DNA of 64,000 nt from Perilla frutescens (GCA_026008535.1 BRKX01000011.1:18732001-18796000); one strand, 5' to 3'. Shown: positions 45,230 to 57,698, counted from the first letter of the stretch. Notes: generated from the letters alone by a model not told the origin. A program made the numbers and translations.

Positions 45230-46825
45230 TTATAGAGCTATAAAACAGTACAGACTCTCACATAACCAATGCATACTAAAATAAATCACACCCATATGAG
45301 CAGTATGCTCATGAAAGACCTTGGGTGTTAATCCCTTAGTAAGCAGATCCGCAATCATTGAGTCTGTCCCTATATGCTCTATAATAATATGTCCACTCTG
45401 TACTCTTTCTTTCACAACCAGGAACTTAATATCAATATGCTTTGATTTACTAGAGCTCATGTTGTTATTGGAATACATTACTGCTGAGTTATTGTCACAA
45501 TACAACTTTAATGGTCTTTCTACATTCTCAAAAATGTGCACCCTAGTGACAAAATTTCGTAGCCATATTCCGTGATGGGGTGCCTCAAAACATGCTACAA
45601 ATTCAGTTGCCATGGTAGAAGACGCTATAAGTGTCTGCTTAGCACTTCTCCAAGAAATGGCTCCCTCAGCCAATAAGAAAATGTAGCCCGAAGTGGATCT
45701 CCTACTATCTTGGCATCCAGCAAAATCAGAATCAGAATCAGAATACCTGATGATCTCCAAATGATCTGATTTTCTGTATGTGAGCATGTAATCCTTTGTT
45801 CTCTGTAAGTACTTCATAACCCGTTTGGCTGCTTTCCAATGATCCATATTGGGATTACTTAAATATCTACCCAACATACCAACAACAAAAGCTATGTCAG
45901 GTCTTGTGCATACTTGAGCATACATTAGACTCCCAACAGCCGAGGTATAAGGAATCTTCTGCATTTTCTTAATTTCCAGATCACCTTTTAGGCACTGATC
46001 GAGACTGAACTTGTCTCCTTTAGCTATAGGGGTATCACATGGTTTGCAGTTCTGCATGCCAAATCTTTGCAGCACTTTCTCAATATACGTATTTTGTGAT
46101 AATCCAAGAATACCCCGAGAACGATCTCGATGTATCTGGATTCCTAATACAAAAGAAGCTTCCCCAAGATCTTTCATCTCAAAATTCTTTGATAGAAATT
46201 TCTTGGTATCGTGCAGCATGACAGAGCCATTGGTGGCAAGCAGAATGTCATCCACATACAAAACCAGAAAAATACACTTTCTCCCACTAAACTTATGATA
46301 CACACAATCATCAGCAGCATTAGTCTCAAAACCAAACGAGACTACTACTTGATGAAACTTGTGGTTCCACTGACGAGAAGCCTGCTTGAGCCCATAGATG
46401 GATTTCTTTAATTTGCAAACCATAGACTTTGGATCTCCAGACACAAAGTTTTCTGGCTGCACCATGTAAATCATCTCATTAATGTCACAATTTAGAAACG
46501 CTGTTTTTACATCCATCTGATGTAACTCAAGATCAAAATGTGCAACTAACGTCATAATAATTCTAAAAGAGTCTTTCAAAGAAATCGGAGAGAAAGTCTC
46601 TTTAAAATCAATGCCTTCTCTTTGAGTAAAGCCTTTAGCAACAAGACGGGCCTTATATCTTTCCACAATACCTTTTGAATCCCTTTTAGTTTTAAAAATC
46701 CATTTACAACCAATAGGCTTCGCACCTGCAGGTAATGGGATAAGATCCCAAACTTGATTGTCTTGCATTGACTTGTACTCCTCATTCATGGCATCAATCC
46801 ACTTTTGAGAGTTTGGATCATTCAT
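45230..46825 (-). pseudogene. Copia reverse transcriptase and RNase H
   Basis: A 531-codon open stretch. It starts at MNDPNSQKWIDAMNEEYKSM, the usual start of the copia RT domain, with VWDLIPLPAGAKPIGCKWIF. The RT active site is intact (FLVLYVDDILLATN, about 46255-46220). The RNase H region (YSDSDSDFAGC with a small in-frame duplication of Ser-Asp, then LYCDNNSAVMYSNN and SKHIDIKF) and the C-terminal ADLLTKGL are present. A TAA at 46826-46828 separates it from the integrase tail, so it is not translated as part of the normal polyprotein. Confidence 0.9.
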
Positions 46826-46972
46826 GGCTTAATGGAAATTGATAGAATCATTTTCCATCATTCCACTATTTTCCTCACTTTTTAAGAGATATACTTCATA
46901 ATCATCCAGAATAGCATTTCTCCTATCTCTCGTGGACCTTCTTAATGGCATTAGTTCTTGAGGTTGTTGAGG

Positions 46973-48591
46973 CTATTCTTCTTGAATTACTATATTATCC
47001 TGAGTGGGAAGATTTTCAATATTATCTTGCTGAGGTTCCAAATCTACTTCTCGACTAATAACAGGAATAGAAGCCTGAAAATCATCAGAAGTAGAAGTAG
47101 GAATCGAGACCGACTCCTTCTCAAAAGTAATATTTCTAACCTTATTTCTTCCCCCAAACTCAACATCCTCAAAGAACACAGCATTTCCCTTCTCAAAAAT
47201 GGTTTTTCTAGTGGGATCATAAAACTTAAAACCCCTGGATCTCTCTGAATAACCAATAAAATAGTTGTTAACGGTTTTGGAGTCCAATTTCTTTCCATAT
47301 AGCCTATAAGGCCTAGCCTCAGCTGGACATCCCCAAATGTGAAAGTACTTTAAACTGGGCTTTCGTCCAGTCCAAAGCTCAAAAGGTGTTTTCGCAGCTG
47401 CTTTAGTTGGTACTCTATTGAGAATATAAGCTGCAATTTTCAATGCTTCTCCCCAAAGTGATATTGGTAAGGATGAATGACTAATCATACTCCTAACCAT
47501 ATCCTTTAAAGTTCCGTTTCGTCTTCAAAAACACCATTCATGTTAGGTGTTCCCGGCATAGTGTACTGTGGGACGATTCCACATTCCTCTAGAAAGATAG
47601 CAAAAGGACCTGGACGTTATTCTCCTGAACCATCAGATCTGCCATTATACTCACCACCACGGTCAGATCTAACAATTTTAATTCTTTTGTTGAGTTAATT
47701 CTCAACTTCAGCCTTAAAAATTTTGAACATGTCCAGTGCCTCAAATTTTTCATGAATTAGATATAGGTAGCCATATCGTGAGTAATCGTCAATAAATGAT
47801 CTAAAAAATTGTTGACCATTCCAAGAAGCCGTAGGAAATGGCCCACAAATATACGTATGTATCAATTGTAAGATGTCTGTAGTTCTGTTGGCTCCTAATC
47901 TCTTTATTTTGGTCTGTTTTCCTTTAATACACTCAGTACAAACATCAAGATCTGAAAAATCAAGTGTATCTAAAATACCATCTGACACAAGCCTCTCAAT
48001 TCTGGTTTTTGAGATATGACCCAAACGCTTATGCCATAAATTTCCTGAATTTTCATTATTTAATTTTTGCTTAGTACCTCTAGATTCAACATGTAAGGAT
48101 TCATTATAGGAAGCAATGATATCGAGCACATAGAGATTGTCATAAGCACTTAACGAACCAGTACCAACCACATTCGAATTTAAAGAAAGACTGAACTGAC
48201 AATTCCCAAATGAACAAGAAAAACCATATTTGTCTAATAAGGAAATAGAAACCAAATTCCGTCTAAAAGACGGTACAATAAAAGTGTTTTTCAAATCCAA
48301 AAAGAAACCAGTTCTTAATAACAATCTAAAATGCCATATTGCCTCCACTTTCATCGACTTGCCATCTCCCACATAGATGTATCTTTCACCATCAATTGGC
48401 TTTCGGCAGCTCAGGCAACCCTGCATTGAAACACTTATATGAGTGGTAACACCATAATCTAACCACCAAGTGTTACCAGGTACTAAAGCTAAATTAACTT
48501 TAGAACATACCAAAGCAAGAAACGTACCTTTCTTTATGCGCCAAGCGCGATATTTGGGCATTCCTTCTTTTGGTGTCCAGGTTTGTGACAA
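46973..48591 (-). pseudogene. Copia protease and integrase, broken
   Basis: Two pieces. 48591-47695 holds the protease, GAG-pre-integrase (LWHKRLGHISKTRIERLV), the zinc-binding end CTECIKGKQ, and the integrase core start (LIHTYICGPF, SFIDDYSRYGYLY). The protease motif reads LDYGVTTHI, where copia has Asp-Ser-Gly, so the second active-site residue is changed. A TAA at 47695 and further stops to 47500 damage the catalytic centre. 47500-46973 is the integrase C-terminal part (SLPISLWGEALKIAAYILNRVPTKA, FHIWGCPAEARPY), ending TAA. Both are remnants of one pol frame. Confidence 0.85.
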
Positions 48592-49338
48592 AAGAAACAG
48601 TCATCCGAATTTTTTATTTTCTGTTTCTTTTGTACTGGACCCTTATCTTTAGCAGCTTTCTCAACCTCCTTAGTTCTTTTACCCTTATCTCTGGAAGTAC
48701 TAGACATCTGAGCAATCTCAGTTCTTTCTTGCTTCAACCTTTCTTCCTCCTGCACATAGTATGAAATGAGCTCATTAAGAGTCCATTTCTCCTTTTGACA
48801 ATTATAACTGACCTTAAACTGACTGAACTGTGGAGGAAGCGATATCAACACTAAATGCACGAGTAAGTCCTCAGACACCTAGCTCGAGCTTTAGTGCACT
48901 TAATTTTGAAGCAATATGAGACATCTGCATGATGTACTCCCTTATGTTTCCCTTGCCCTTATACTTTAGTGAGATCAAGTTAGCTAAAAGCGTACTTGTC
49001 TCGGCCTTATCGTTTTTCACAAAATGCTTTTCAATTTCTGCAAGGTACTCTCTGGCAGTAGTAATTTCCTCAGAGGCAGTGCCTCGAAAGGCTTCTGAAA
49101 TGTCGCGCTTAATGATCATAAGACTAACGCGATTCGAGCAATCCCACTTCTCAAAGTTCCGCTTTTCATCCGCAGAACTTTCATCCGTTAGAGAAGCGGG
49201 TTTGTCAACTCTTAGTGAATAGTCCAAATCCATGCAGCCCAAAATGATCAGAATATTTTCTTTCCAATCCTTAAAGTTTGACCCGTTGAGCATAGGAATG
49301 TTGTTGGTGTTAGCAGAAATAGAAGTAGCAGACATCAT
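48534..49338 (-). pseudogene. Copia gag, one frameshift
   Basis: Starts at ATG 49338 (MMSATSISANTNNIPMLNG). It has the copia gag signature LNGSNFKDWKENI, SNRVSLMIIKRDI and NLISLKYKGKGNIREYI. The frame is lost after KLSALKLELGV (stop near 48871) and continues as SEDLLVHLVLISLPPQF in another frame, to the zinc knuckle CFFCHKPGHQKKEC at about 48605-48565. A second shift follows into the protease frame. Confidence 0.85.
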
Positions 49339-49399
49339 AGCTGAACAGAGAACAAAAACAAAATTAACTATTATGCTCACATTAAACCTTATAATCAAT

Positions 49400-50146
49400 A
49401 AATTAAATTAAAATGTCAGTTCATCTCGAGGTGTCAGGTGCAACATCAATATCAAGTCTTTGGACAGTAATATTAACTTACAAATAGTTACCTCTTTGTA
49501 GTGATCAAACACTGACAATAAATCCTGTCAAACAATAGTCTGCCTTTGGGCCGACATATTGTTCACATGGATACCTTAATAATTGTCACGTATTTACCAC
49601 CACAGATGTTCGTGTATTTCTGGCCAATTATCAATCTTTCTTTGGGCCGATTAATACCTGCATGAAATACATTCACACAACCGTCTTAATATTCTCAATG
49701 AATAAATTTTCACAAGAGAGGTCACTTTGGTGACTTCTTGCTTCCATTAATTCACTTTGAATATTAATAAAGCCAAATAGGAACATGAGATGAACTATAA
49801 CAAATTTAAAATATTGGATCGATTATTTCACTGTAATTGGGGAATTTAGACCTTAATAAAATCTGACTCTTAATTATAAATTTTATAATTAAGAGAATCG
49901 AATGCGACTGAATTCATTAATGTAGAAACAGAATAAAATCAATTGTTTTCCCAATTTTATCAATCCGCGACAACAGAAACATGTTATAAAATAAAATAAA
50001 ATAAAATAAAATAAACCTTATGTATTCAACTAAAAAATGAATCTATAGTCAAAAGGAAACAATCAATTAAATATTCCATACCAAAAGTAATTAAACTTAA
50101 GCATGATAGGTTCTGACCGAAAACAAGAAGACGTCTGGATTGGCGT
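49400..50146. other. Copia leader, proximal part
   Basis: Untranslated leader between the copia gag ATG and the nested gypsy. Non-coding, with an (AATAA)n tract near 49988-50012. The 5-bp sequence GGCGT at 50142-50146 is the left target duplication of the gypsy. Confidence 0.6.
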
Positions 50147-50482
50147 TGTTACGAGCTCAATTCCAAAGCACGGAACTCAAGTAATATTCAGAAAGATAGA
50201 TAGAAATATAGAGAGAGAATTGGGAAAAGAGATAAAGATTGTATTGCTTGAGCAAATACTATCTGGCAAAAACTTACATCCTCCTCTCTGCTAAGGAGTA
50301 TTTGTCCTCATTCCTAACAAACTCCAGTACTATCTAACTTGTGGCCAACGAAAGCGATAAGGTGTGTTTTAGAATAGAAACACGCCTCCAAATAAATACA
50401 AAAAAAAAACTTCAACAAAAATTAATAAGGCCAAACAACTATCCATTTTGTGACATTGTTCCTCCCTTCGACTGGCATGTCC

Positions 50483-53400
50483 TCAGGCCAACAATTGTGG
50501 AAATTGAGCAGCGATCTCTCCCCGATCTTCCAAAGTTGATTCCTCATCTGGCAAGTGCTCCCATTGCACAAGGACTTGTGTTGCTGGGCTATTGTTCTTC
50601 TTAATAAAACGGTGGGCAAGGATCTTCACAGGTTGTAATGTTACCTTCCCATCTTCATCAAAGAGTGGTAGAGTAGGAGTTACTCGCTCAGCTGAACCAA
50701 CCTTCTTCTTGAGTAGCGAGACATGAAAGACCGGATGTATTTTAGCTTGCTCAGGTAGATTCAATTTGTAGGCGACTGATCCTATTTTCTTGATAATTTG
50801 AAATGGTCCAGCATACTTGGGGCTTAGCTTCCAGAGCTTACTACTCCTCAAAGACAACTGCCTGTATGGCTTAAGTTTCAGATACACCCAACTTCCTTCA
50901 TCAAAGATGCATTCTGTTCTGTTTCTATCCGCCATGCTCTTCATTCTATCTCGTGCTTGAAGCAACAAGTGTTTTAGTCGGTGTTGGATTTCTTATTTCT
51001 CCTGTAGTGTATGCTCAACTCCCACTACTGCATTAGGGAGGTGAGGCCCAATAGGCATAGGTGATGGTCGATATCCATACAACGCCTCAAACAGAGTCAT
51101 CTTGATGGAAGAATGGTAGCTAGTATTGTACCAGAACTCGGCTAAGGATATCCATTTAGCCCACTGTCGAGGTTCAGTGTTGCACATACATCGAAGATAA
51201 CTTTCTAAACATTGATTCACCCACTCGCTTTGACCATCAGATTGTGGGTGATAAGCGGTGCTGAGATGGTGTTTCACCCCTAACAAAATGAAGAGTTGTT
51301 GCCAAAATTAGCTCGTGAAGAGCCGATCACGGTCGCTGATTATACTTGAGGGAAGTCCATGAAGTTTGTAGATAGTATCTAGGAATTTTTGAGCTAACTG
51401 AGATGCAGAAATAGGGTGCTTCAAAGGGAAAAAGTGTGCATACTTTGTGAATCGGTCCACTACCACCCATATAGTATCTTGGTCATTGGATTGTGGTAGC
51501 TGCTCGATAAAATCCATTATTATATGCTGCCACGCCTGCTCCGGAACAGATAATGGTTGGAGAAGCCCAAGGTATTTAAGATTCTCGTGCTTACTCACTT
51601 GGAAAATGTGGCATTAAGCCACCATTGTCTGCACCTCTTGCTTCAAATTTGGCCACCAGAAAATGCCTTTAATCCTCTGCAAGGTTGTCGTTATCCCAGA
51701 GTGTCCTCCCACTTCGGAAGCATGGAAAAATTTAATGATCTCCCCTCTAAAGTTCGTGGACGACCCCACATATTGCTTCTTTTTATGTCTAATAACTCCA
51801 CTTGCATAGGTGTAGTATGAAACATTATAAAGATATGATATCAGATCAATGATAGTTTCCTGAGCCAATATATCTGTTTCATAGCTTGCAATGATTTGAT
51901 CGACCCGTGATGATTGGACCAAAGATATCACGTTGCAGCTAAGCTCTTCCTCATCTTCTTTTTGATGCCTTCGAGATAGCGCATCTGCTACTATGTTTTC
52001 AGTTCCTTTGCAATACTCTATTTTGTAGTCAAACCCCAACAACTTTGTCAAATATTTGTGTTGTAGTGGGGTTGAAAATTTTTGAGTGAGCAGATACTTC
52101 AAGCTCTGTTGATCGGTGCGTATCACAAACTGCTTATGGATGAGGTAGGACCTCCATTTTTCTACAGCTAATAAAATAGCCAAGAATTCCTTTTCATAGA
52201 TTGACAACCCCAAGTTTTTTGGCCCTAGTGCTTTACTTATGAAAGCAATAGGATGCTTCTTTTGGATCAGAACTGCACCCAAACCATTGTAACTAGCATC
52301 TGTTTCCACCAAAAATCCTTTGGTGAAGTCAGGTAACTGGAGTATTGGAGAGCTCAACATGGCTCGTTTAAGTTCCTTGAATGCTTCATCAGAACCATTT
52401 GACCACACAAATTTTCCCTTCTTGGTCAGCTCAGTCAATGGCTTTGCAATCACCCCATAATTTCTTATGAACTTCGTATAATACCCAGTTAGGCCGAGAA
52501 ATCCCCTTAATGCCTTGACCATCTTTGGAGTTGGCCATTCCACCATAGCTTCAATTTTACTCGGGTCTGCAACTACTCCTTCTCGAGTAATGATGTGTCC
52601 CAGGTACTCAACTCGATCTTTACCAATCGCACACTTTGATTCTTTAGCATATAATTGGTTATCTATCATCAGTTTGAATATCTCTCTAAGATGCTCTTTG
52701 TGCTCTTCCAAGGTTTTGTTGTACACTAGGATATCATTGAAAAAGACAAGTACGTTCTTTCTCAAAAAAGGTCGAAAGACTTCATTCATGAGAGCTTGAA
52801 ATGTCGCTGGTGCATTTGTGAGCCCGAAGGGCATGACCAAGAACTCATACAATCCTTAAGTGGTTGCAAAAGCAGTCTTCGATACATCTTGAGGGTGTAC
52901 CCGTATCTGATGGTACCCGGCTATCAGATCAATTTTCATGAACCATTTCGACCCACCTAGTTCATCGAGGAGATCATCGATAATTGGAATAGGAAAGTTA
53001 TCCTTAACTGTGAGTAAGTTCAACTTTCTATAATTGATACAAAACTTCCATGACCCATCTTTCTTTTTTATCAACAATATAGGGGAAGAGAAGGGACTGC
53101 TGCTAGCTTGGATTATTCCACTCTGCAACATTTCTTGCACGAGCTTCTCGATCTCTACTATCTGTATGTAGGAATAGTGGTATGGTGGAATTTTGAACTG
53201 CTCAACTCCGGCTTTTAGAGTAATTTTATTATCATGCTTCCTAACAGGTGGTAGACCTTTAGGTATTTCAAAGAGCTGATTGAATTCTCTTAATAGGGGT
53301 TGAAATTCAGACTCTTTTGCAAAGCTCTGACCCCCTTCCTCAACATTTACCATAGCGATACTTCCTTCTTCTCCGGATATTTTGCAGATGCAACCAAATA

Positions 53401-53980
53401 GGGTGTGACTGCCTTTCCAGAGTGCTCGTTTAAGATGTTTAGCCGAGATCATGCTCATAGAGATGGGCTGTTGAATGCCCTGCAGCATAATGTTTTGACC
53501 ATTTTTAATAAATTGAACTATTTGTTTCTCAAAATCGAAGGTCGTCGGACCCATTTGTCTCATAAAATCAACCCCCAATACCATATCGCATCCCCCTAGT
53601 TTCAACACTCTAATGGGTGCACTGAACTTGCACCCTCCCATTTTCCACTCAAATGGAGCACACTTTGCATTACATTCAGTCCTACTTCCATCGGCGACTG
53701 TCACTATCATAGGTTTGGTATACTCTAAGGTACAACCTATCTTTCGTGTTGTCTCGGGGTCAATAAAACTATGGGTGTTCCCGGTGTCGATCAAAACTAC
53801 CAACTCTCTCTTCCCTGCAACTGCTTTGAGTTTGATTGTATCGGGAGCTAGCTGTCCGATGAGTGCGTGCACCGACACGTGTACCTCCGCATTGTCTTCC
53901 TCTTCTATCTCTGAGAATCTCACTTCTTTCCCTTCTTCTTCGACATGTCTTCTCCAATGATAACAAATAACTTCTTGCAT
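50483..53980 (-). pseudogene. Gypsy pol with chromodomain, one frame with four stops
   Basis: A single frame from 53980 to 50483, interrupted by stops at about 52856, 51614, 51308 and 50993. Protease active site LIDTGNTHSFID (about 53800). RT block (YRKLNLLTVKDNFPIP, MKIDLIAGYHQIRV, FLVMPFGLTNAPATFQ). The RT catalytic motif reads VFFNDILVYN where FxDD is expected, so the first catalytic Asp is Asn. RNase H (FLVETDASYNGLGAVL). Integrase catalytic region (IIMDFIEQLP, WVVVDRFTKYAHF, HPQSDGQSEWVNQCLE). The C-terminus has the GPFQIIKKIG...HPVFHVSLLKK module and a chromodomain (VKILAHRFIKK...VLVQWEHLPDEESTLED). A CX2CX4HX4C knuckle (CFNCDEPYHFGHKC) lies just upstream at about 54026-53985. Confidence 0.92.
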
Positions 53981-54144
53981 TTATGCCCGAAATGGTAAGG
54001 CTCATCGCAATTGAAACACAAATTCTTCTTTCTCCTAAACTCAATCTCTTCTTGGGATAAACGTTTAGCGGGTGGTATTTTCTCTCCACTCTCTTGATTT
54101 CTCTTTGGTTTTTACCATTCAAAATTACCTCTCTGATTCCGTTT

Positions 54145-55065
54145 CTATGGGCCACTAGTGTTAACATAAGCTTTGACTACTCCTTTGTTCGATTTATTTC
54201 CAACACTTAAACGCCCATCTTGTTTGCGGGCGAGCTGTATAGCCAACAGCAATGTCTCAGGATTAAATAACCCCACCATTTTCCCTACCTCTTCTTTTAA
54301 CCTACTTATGAAACTCTTGATGAAATAGTCCTCAATGAGGTATTTGTTTGTCGAGCTCATAAATGATTTTAGTTCTTCAAACTCTGTAATGTACTCATGA
54401 ACTGATCTTTCTTGCCTTAATTTGTTGAACTGTCCTATCAAATTTTCCCCTTCATAGTTCTGAAAATGGTACATCACCAATTCTGCAAATTGTTCCCACA
54501 ACATATTCTCCTGTCCTTCAATGTAATTAGAATACCAATTATCAGTCGGACCCTCCATATGCATACCCGCTAAGAGTATTCTTTCATAATCCGACAAATG
54601 GTTGACCAGAAAATATTTGTTACATTTCCGAAGCCAATGTCTCGATCCTTCACCCACAAATTTCAGAAATTTAATTTTTGGAAATTTAGAGTGTACCTGA
54701 TTACGAGACTCTCCTATGTTCTGCGTATGCTGAGGAGGGGGTGTAAGGATCTCTGCTCCTCCCCTCGCACGCGTCGGGTGAACAGATGAAGAAGTATGAA
54801 TCACCGGTGTGGCCGAGGTTGAGTTTTGAACTTCCTTACCTTTGTTAGATAACTGATTGAGGATCTGTTCAATCTTAGCAGCCGTCTCCTCCATGTGTAG
54901 GTTCAGATTTCCCATTTGCTTTTTTATATCTTGTTGATTTTTGGCAAAATCTTGTTGTTGGATCTGCATTTCTTGTTGATTTTTAGCCAACTCTGACTGA
55001 TATTCAGTTAGGTCGGCTAGTTGTTGCTCGACAGTAATCATACGATTGTCTGTGTTTTTCATCAT
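54145..55065 (-). pseudogene. Gypsy gag
   Basis: A 306-codon open stretch starting MMKNTDNRMITVEQQLADL. It has a Gln-rich coiled-coil N-terminal part with QQDFAKNQQD-type repeats, then the gag core (FPKIKFLKFVGEGSRHWLRKC, MEGPTDNWYSNYIEGQ, FNKLRQERSVHEYITEFEEL, ISRLKEEVGKMV). A stop after VNTSGP and a frame change separate it from the zinc knuckle and pol. Confidence 0.88.
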
Positions 55066-55429
55066 ATTAGAGTGCAGCAGGTTTAGGAAACCAGCTCTGA
55101 GGCCACAACGTTACGAGCTCAATTCCAAAGCTCGGAACTCAAGTAATATTTAGAAAGATAGATAGAAATATAGAGAGAGAATTAGGAAAAGAGATAAGGA
55201 TTGTATTGCTTGAGCAAATACTATCTGCCAAAAACTTACATCCTCCTCTCTGCTAAGGAGTATTTGTCCTCATTCCTAACAAACTCCACTACTATATAAC
55301 TTGTGGCCAACGAAAGCGATAAGGCGTGTTTTAGAATAGAAACACGTCTCCAAATAAATGCAAAAAAAGATAAAATAACTTCAACAAAAATTAATAAGGC
55401 CCAACAGCTATCCGTTTTGTGACAGGCGT

Positions 55430-56057
55430 GAATTAATAAGTAATGACTAAAACATTAATCCAGGCCATGCTGAATCCTAATCAGCCAATTAATCAAATAT
55501 CATGATGATTCTCGAACTGTGTGCATGAAAAACTTTATATGCAATTCTTAATACAAAAAATCAATTCACGCAATCATATAACTAGAGCTGTCAAAATCGG
55601 CGGGCCGGGCTGGGCCGCATTTTTGTAGGCTCGAAATGGTTTCAGGCCGGGCCGGCCCGATCCGAAAAAAAATTGGCCCGAGTGGACTGGGCCGACCCAG
55701 TGAAAAAAAAGAAATTTACCTTTAGGCCCACGGGCGGCCCGACCCGGCCCGAAATTTGGGCCGGGCTGGGCCTCATTTTTCTAGGCCCGAAATGGTTTCG
55801 GGCCGGGCCGGCCCGACCCGAAAAAAAAAGGTTGGCCCGTGGGCTCGGGCCGGGCCAGCCCGGCCCGACCTGTTTGACAGCTCTACATATAACCAATAAT
55901 CAAACCATCTAAATTTCACGATTTCACAAATTAACAAAATTCTCGTATATGAATCCAAAGCCAAAATCGAGATTCACCAAAAATCCAAAATTCAAGATTT
56001 ATCAATCTTTATTCACAGATCTCAAAGAATCATACATAGAGTGGCTCTGATACCACT
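55430..56057 (-). other. Copia leader, distal part with primer-binding site
   Basis: Untranslated leader between the gypsy and the copia 5' LTR. It contains the MITE at 55583-55885 and the copia primer-binding site (minus strand TGGTATCAGAGCC, about 56042-56054). Confidence 0.7.
55575..55893. mobile_element. Small hAT MITE, GC-rich
   Basis: Element 55583-55885 (303 bp) with perfect 13-bp inverted ends TAGAGCTGTCAAA/TTTGACAGCTCTA, flanked by the 8-bp duplication CATATAAC (55575-55582 and 55886-55893). The interior is full of GGCCCG/CGGGCC motifs on both strands, in contrast to the AT-rich surroundings, and is itself partly duplicated (GGGCCGGGCTGGGCC near 55604 and 55760). No coding capacity. 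Confidence 0.93.
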
Positions 56058-56526
56058 TGTTAGATAAATAACGTACATAGGGCATGCAATAATTCAGATT
56101 CATACCCTAAATCAATTAACTCTATGATGATTAACCGAGATATAACTAATAGCGGAAGCGTACCTGAATCCATAGTTCTTGAATCTCGAATTCTTGATAT
56201 GGTATGGATCTTCCAAACGATCGGCACCTTAGGATTCGCTGTAGAGAATTCTGTAGAAGGAATACAGATTCTATTTTTCTGTCTGCCGTCGTTTGGGGAC
56301 CATAACCCTAACTTATAGTAATAAGTTATCTGTTATTTGTAATTCGGTCTCTCAACAAATTACAAATCTATTTATGGTATCTACACAGTTAAATTCCATG
56401 ACAATATTAATACCCTTTAATCTATAATTATAGCCTTATTAGATCACTTTAATTGGATCACTTTAGACAGCCACACACATTTAATTAACATATACTAGTC
56501 CACATAAAAATTATTCCAACACAACT

Positions 56527-57698
56527 TACATTCTTGAATTACACACCTCTTTTGCACAATCTACTCTAAAATTAATTTTTTTAATTTGCATTTTGCACCA
56601 TTCAAATTACATTTTCATTACTTTTTACACCCTATGAAAAATGCGCTACCTCAAACATTTCATCACAATTAATTTGATGTTTGACATTTCTTTGTAAATA
56701 GAACCCTCACATTAGTTGATTATAATTTAATAAATCTAAACCAGACAAATATTAAATTTATAATTATATCTAAGAAACTTTTGAAATTAAATTGAACTTT
56801 CAAGATAGAAACTAGGGTCATTAACATATATCTTTTTTTAGTTGTTTCAATACCACGGTGAGATGTATGAGTATATTAAAAAAACTACTTAGTTTAAACA
56901 CTTTGATCCAAAATACCTCTAACTGCATATAAAAAAGATCAACGCATATGTTTCAACAATTGCTTTATTTACTTTAAAGTTGGAGGATAATAATGATGTA
57001 CGACTTCGTGGATTGAAGTGATTTAAGATGAGCTCATCTATCCACAATGTTTCCATTGCAATTCAAGAATTACCTAAGTTATGCATGAATTATTATAATT
57101 AAATATGTGTTATCATTAGCCCTCATATACTCTCAGTAAGTAAAATTCTCTAGCAAGAATTAAGTTGACTGATTATCGACATTATCAAGTAAACACACTT
57201 TTACGCTCTAAATAATCAAATATATATATATATATATATATTCAATCTCATTTTTTCGAGCAAAATTTAACTCATCATCATCAAACATGCCTTCATTTCC
57301 TCATCAAACGTACCTTAATTCCAACGAACATGTGAAGGGGTGCATGTTGTTTGATTATCATACATACTTTAATTTTGAAATCCTTAGCATTTTCTTCATC
57401 AATTCGATTCCTTTTAGGATGAATAACAATATCTAATTATAACCGTGACTCACTCCTTTTCTTTTGAACTGAGAGACCTTTGGTCATGCCTCGTACATTC
57501 CATTTGGAGACCCTAGCTATAAGAAGCCATAACCATTAATTAGAAATCCCAAATCCAAAAGAAATAAGGAAATTATATTAAAACCATGAAACGAATAAAA
57601 CCAATTGTAATTTTGTTCTTGATTTTGTGCTTGCTCTGAAGACTTTTTACTTCAAATTCTTCCATCGCTGCGAAGAGAAAGAAATTATGTTAATTCCT
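56527..57698. other. Duplicated block copy B, right piece, and spacer
   Basis: 56527-56720 matches copy A 28446-28636 (TTACATTCTTGAATTACAC; TTTGATGTTTGACATT; CCCTCACATTAGTTGATTA). 56722-56810 matches 28893-29000 beyond the Stowaway. After that the sequence is non-coding spacer with an (AT)n run near 57222-57240; no gene seen. Confidence 0.7.

Larger units (their letters stand above)
50147..55424 (-). mobile_element. Chromodomain Ty3/gypsy element nested in the copia
   Basis: LTRs 50147-50455 and 55109-55424 (309 and 316 bp; about 95% identical by eye, apart from a 7-bp indel). They are flanked by GGCGT at 50142-50146 and 55425-55429. LTRs run TGTTACGAGCTC...TTTTGTGACA; in the right copy the first base is C. 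Next to the right LTR, GTGGCCTCAGAGCTGG (minus) is a diverged primer-binding site. Coding order gag-protease-RT-RNase H-integrase-chromodomain shows a chromovirus. Total 5.3 kb and short LTRs suggest the Reina lineage. Confidence 0.92.
44382..56521 (-). mobile_element. Ty1/copia retrotransposon with nested gypsy and MITE
   Basis: Two 464-bp LTRs in direct orientation, 44382-44845 and 56058-56521, flanked by the 5-bp duplication CAACT (44377-44381 and 56522-56526). LTR ends on the minus strand are TGTTGGAATAA...ATCTAACA. By eye the LTRs are about 94% identical, with differences mostly transitions. The minus-strand 5' LTR (56058-56521) is followed by a primer-binding site TGGTATCAGAGCC (about 56042-56054, minus). 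The purine tract ATGTGGGAGAT lies just before the 3' LTR. Coding order gag-protease-integrase-RT-RNase H is copia. The element is dead, with several stops and shifts. A gypsy element (50147-55424) and a hAT MITE (55583-55885) are inserted in its leader. Confidence 0.93.

Noticed and set aside
55642..55912. Gly/Pro/Arg-rich ORFs on both strands
   Set aside because: They lie wholly in the GC-rich hAT MITE and its flanks; palindromic GGCCCG motifs give open frames both ways.
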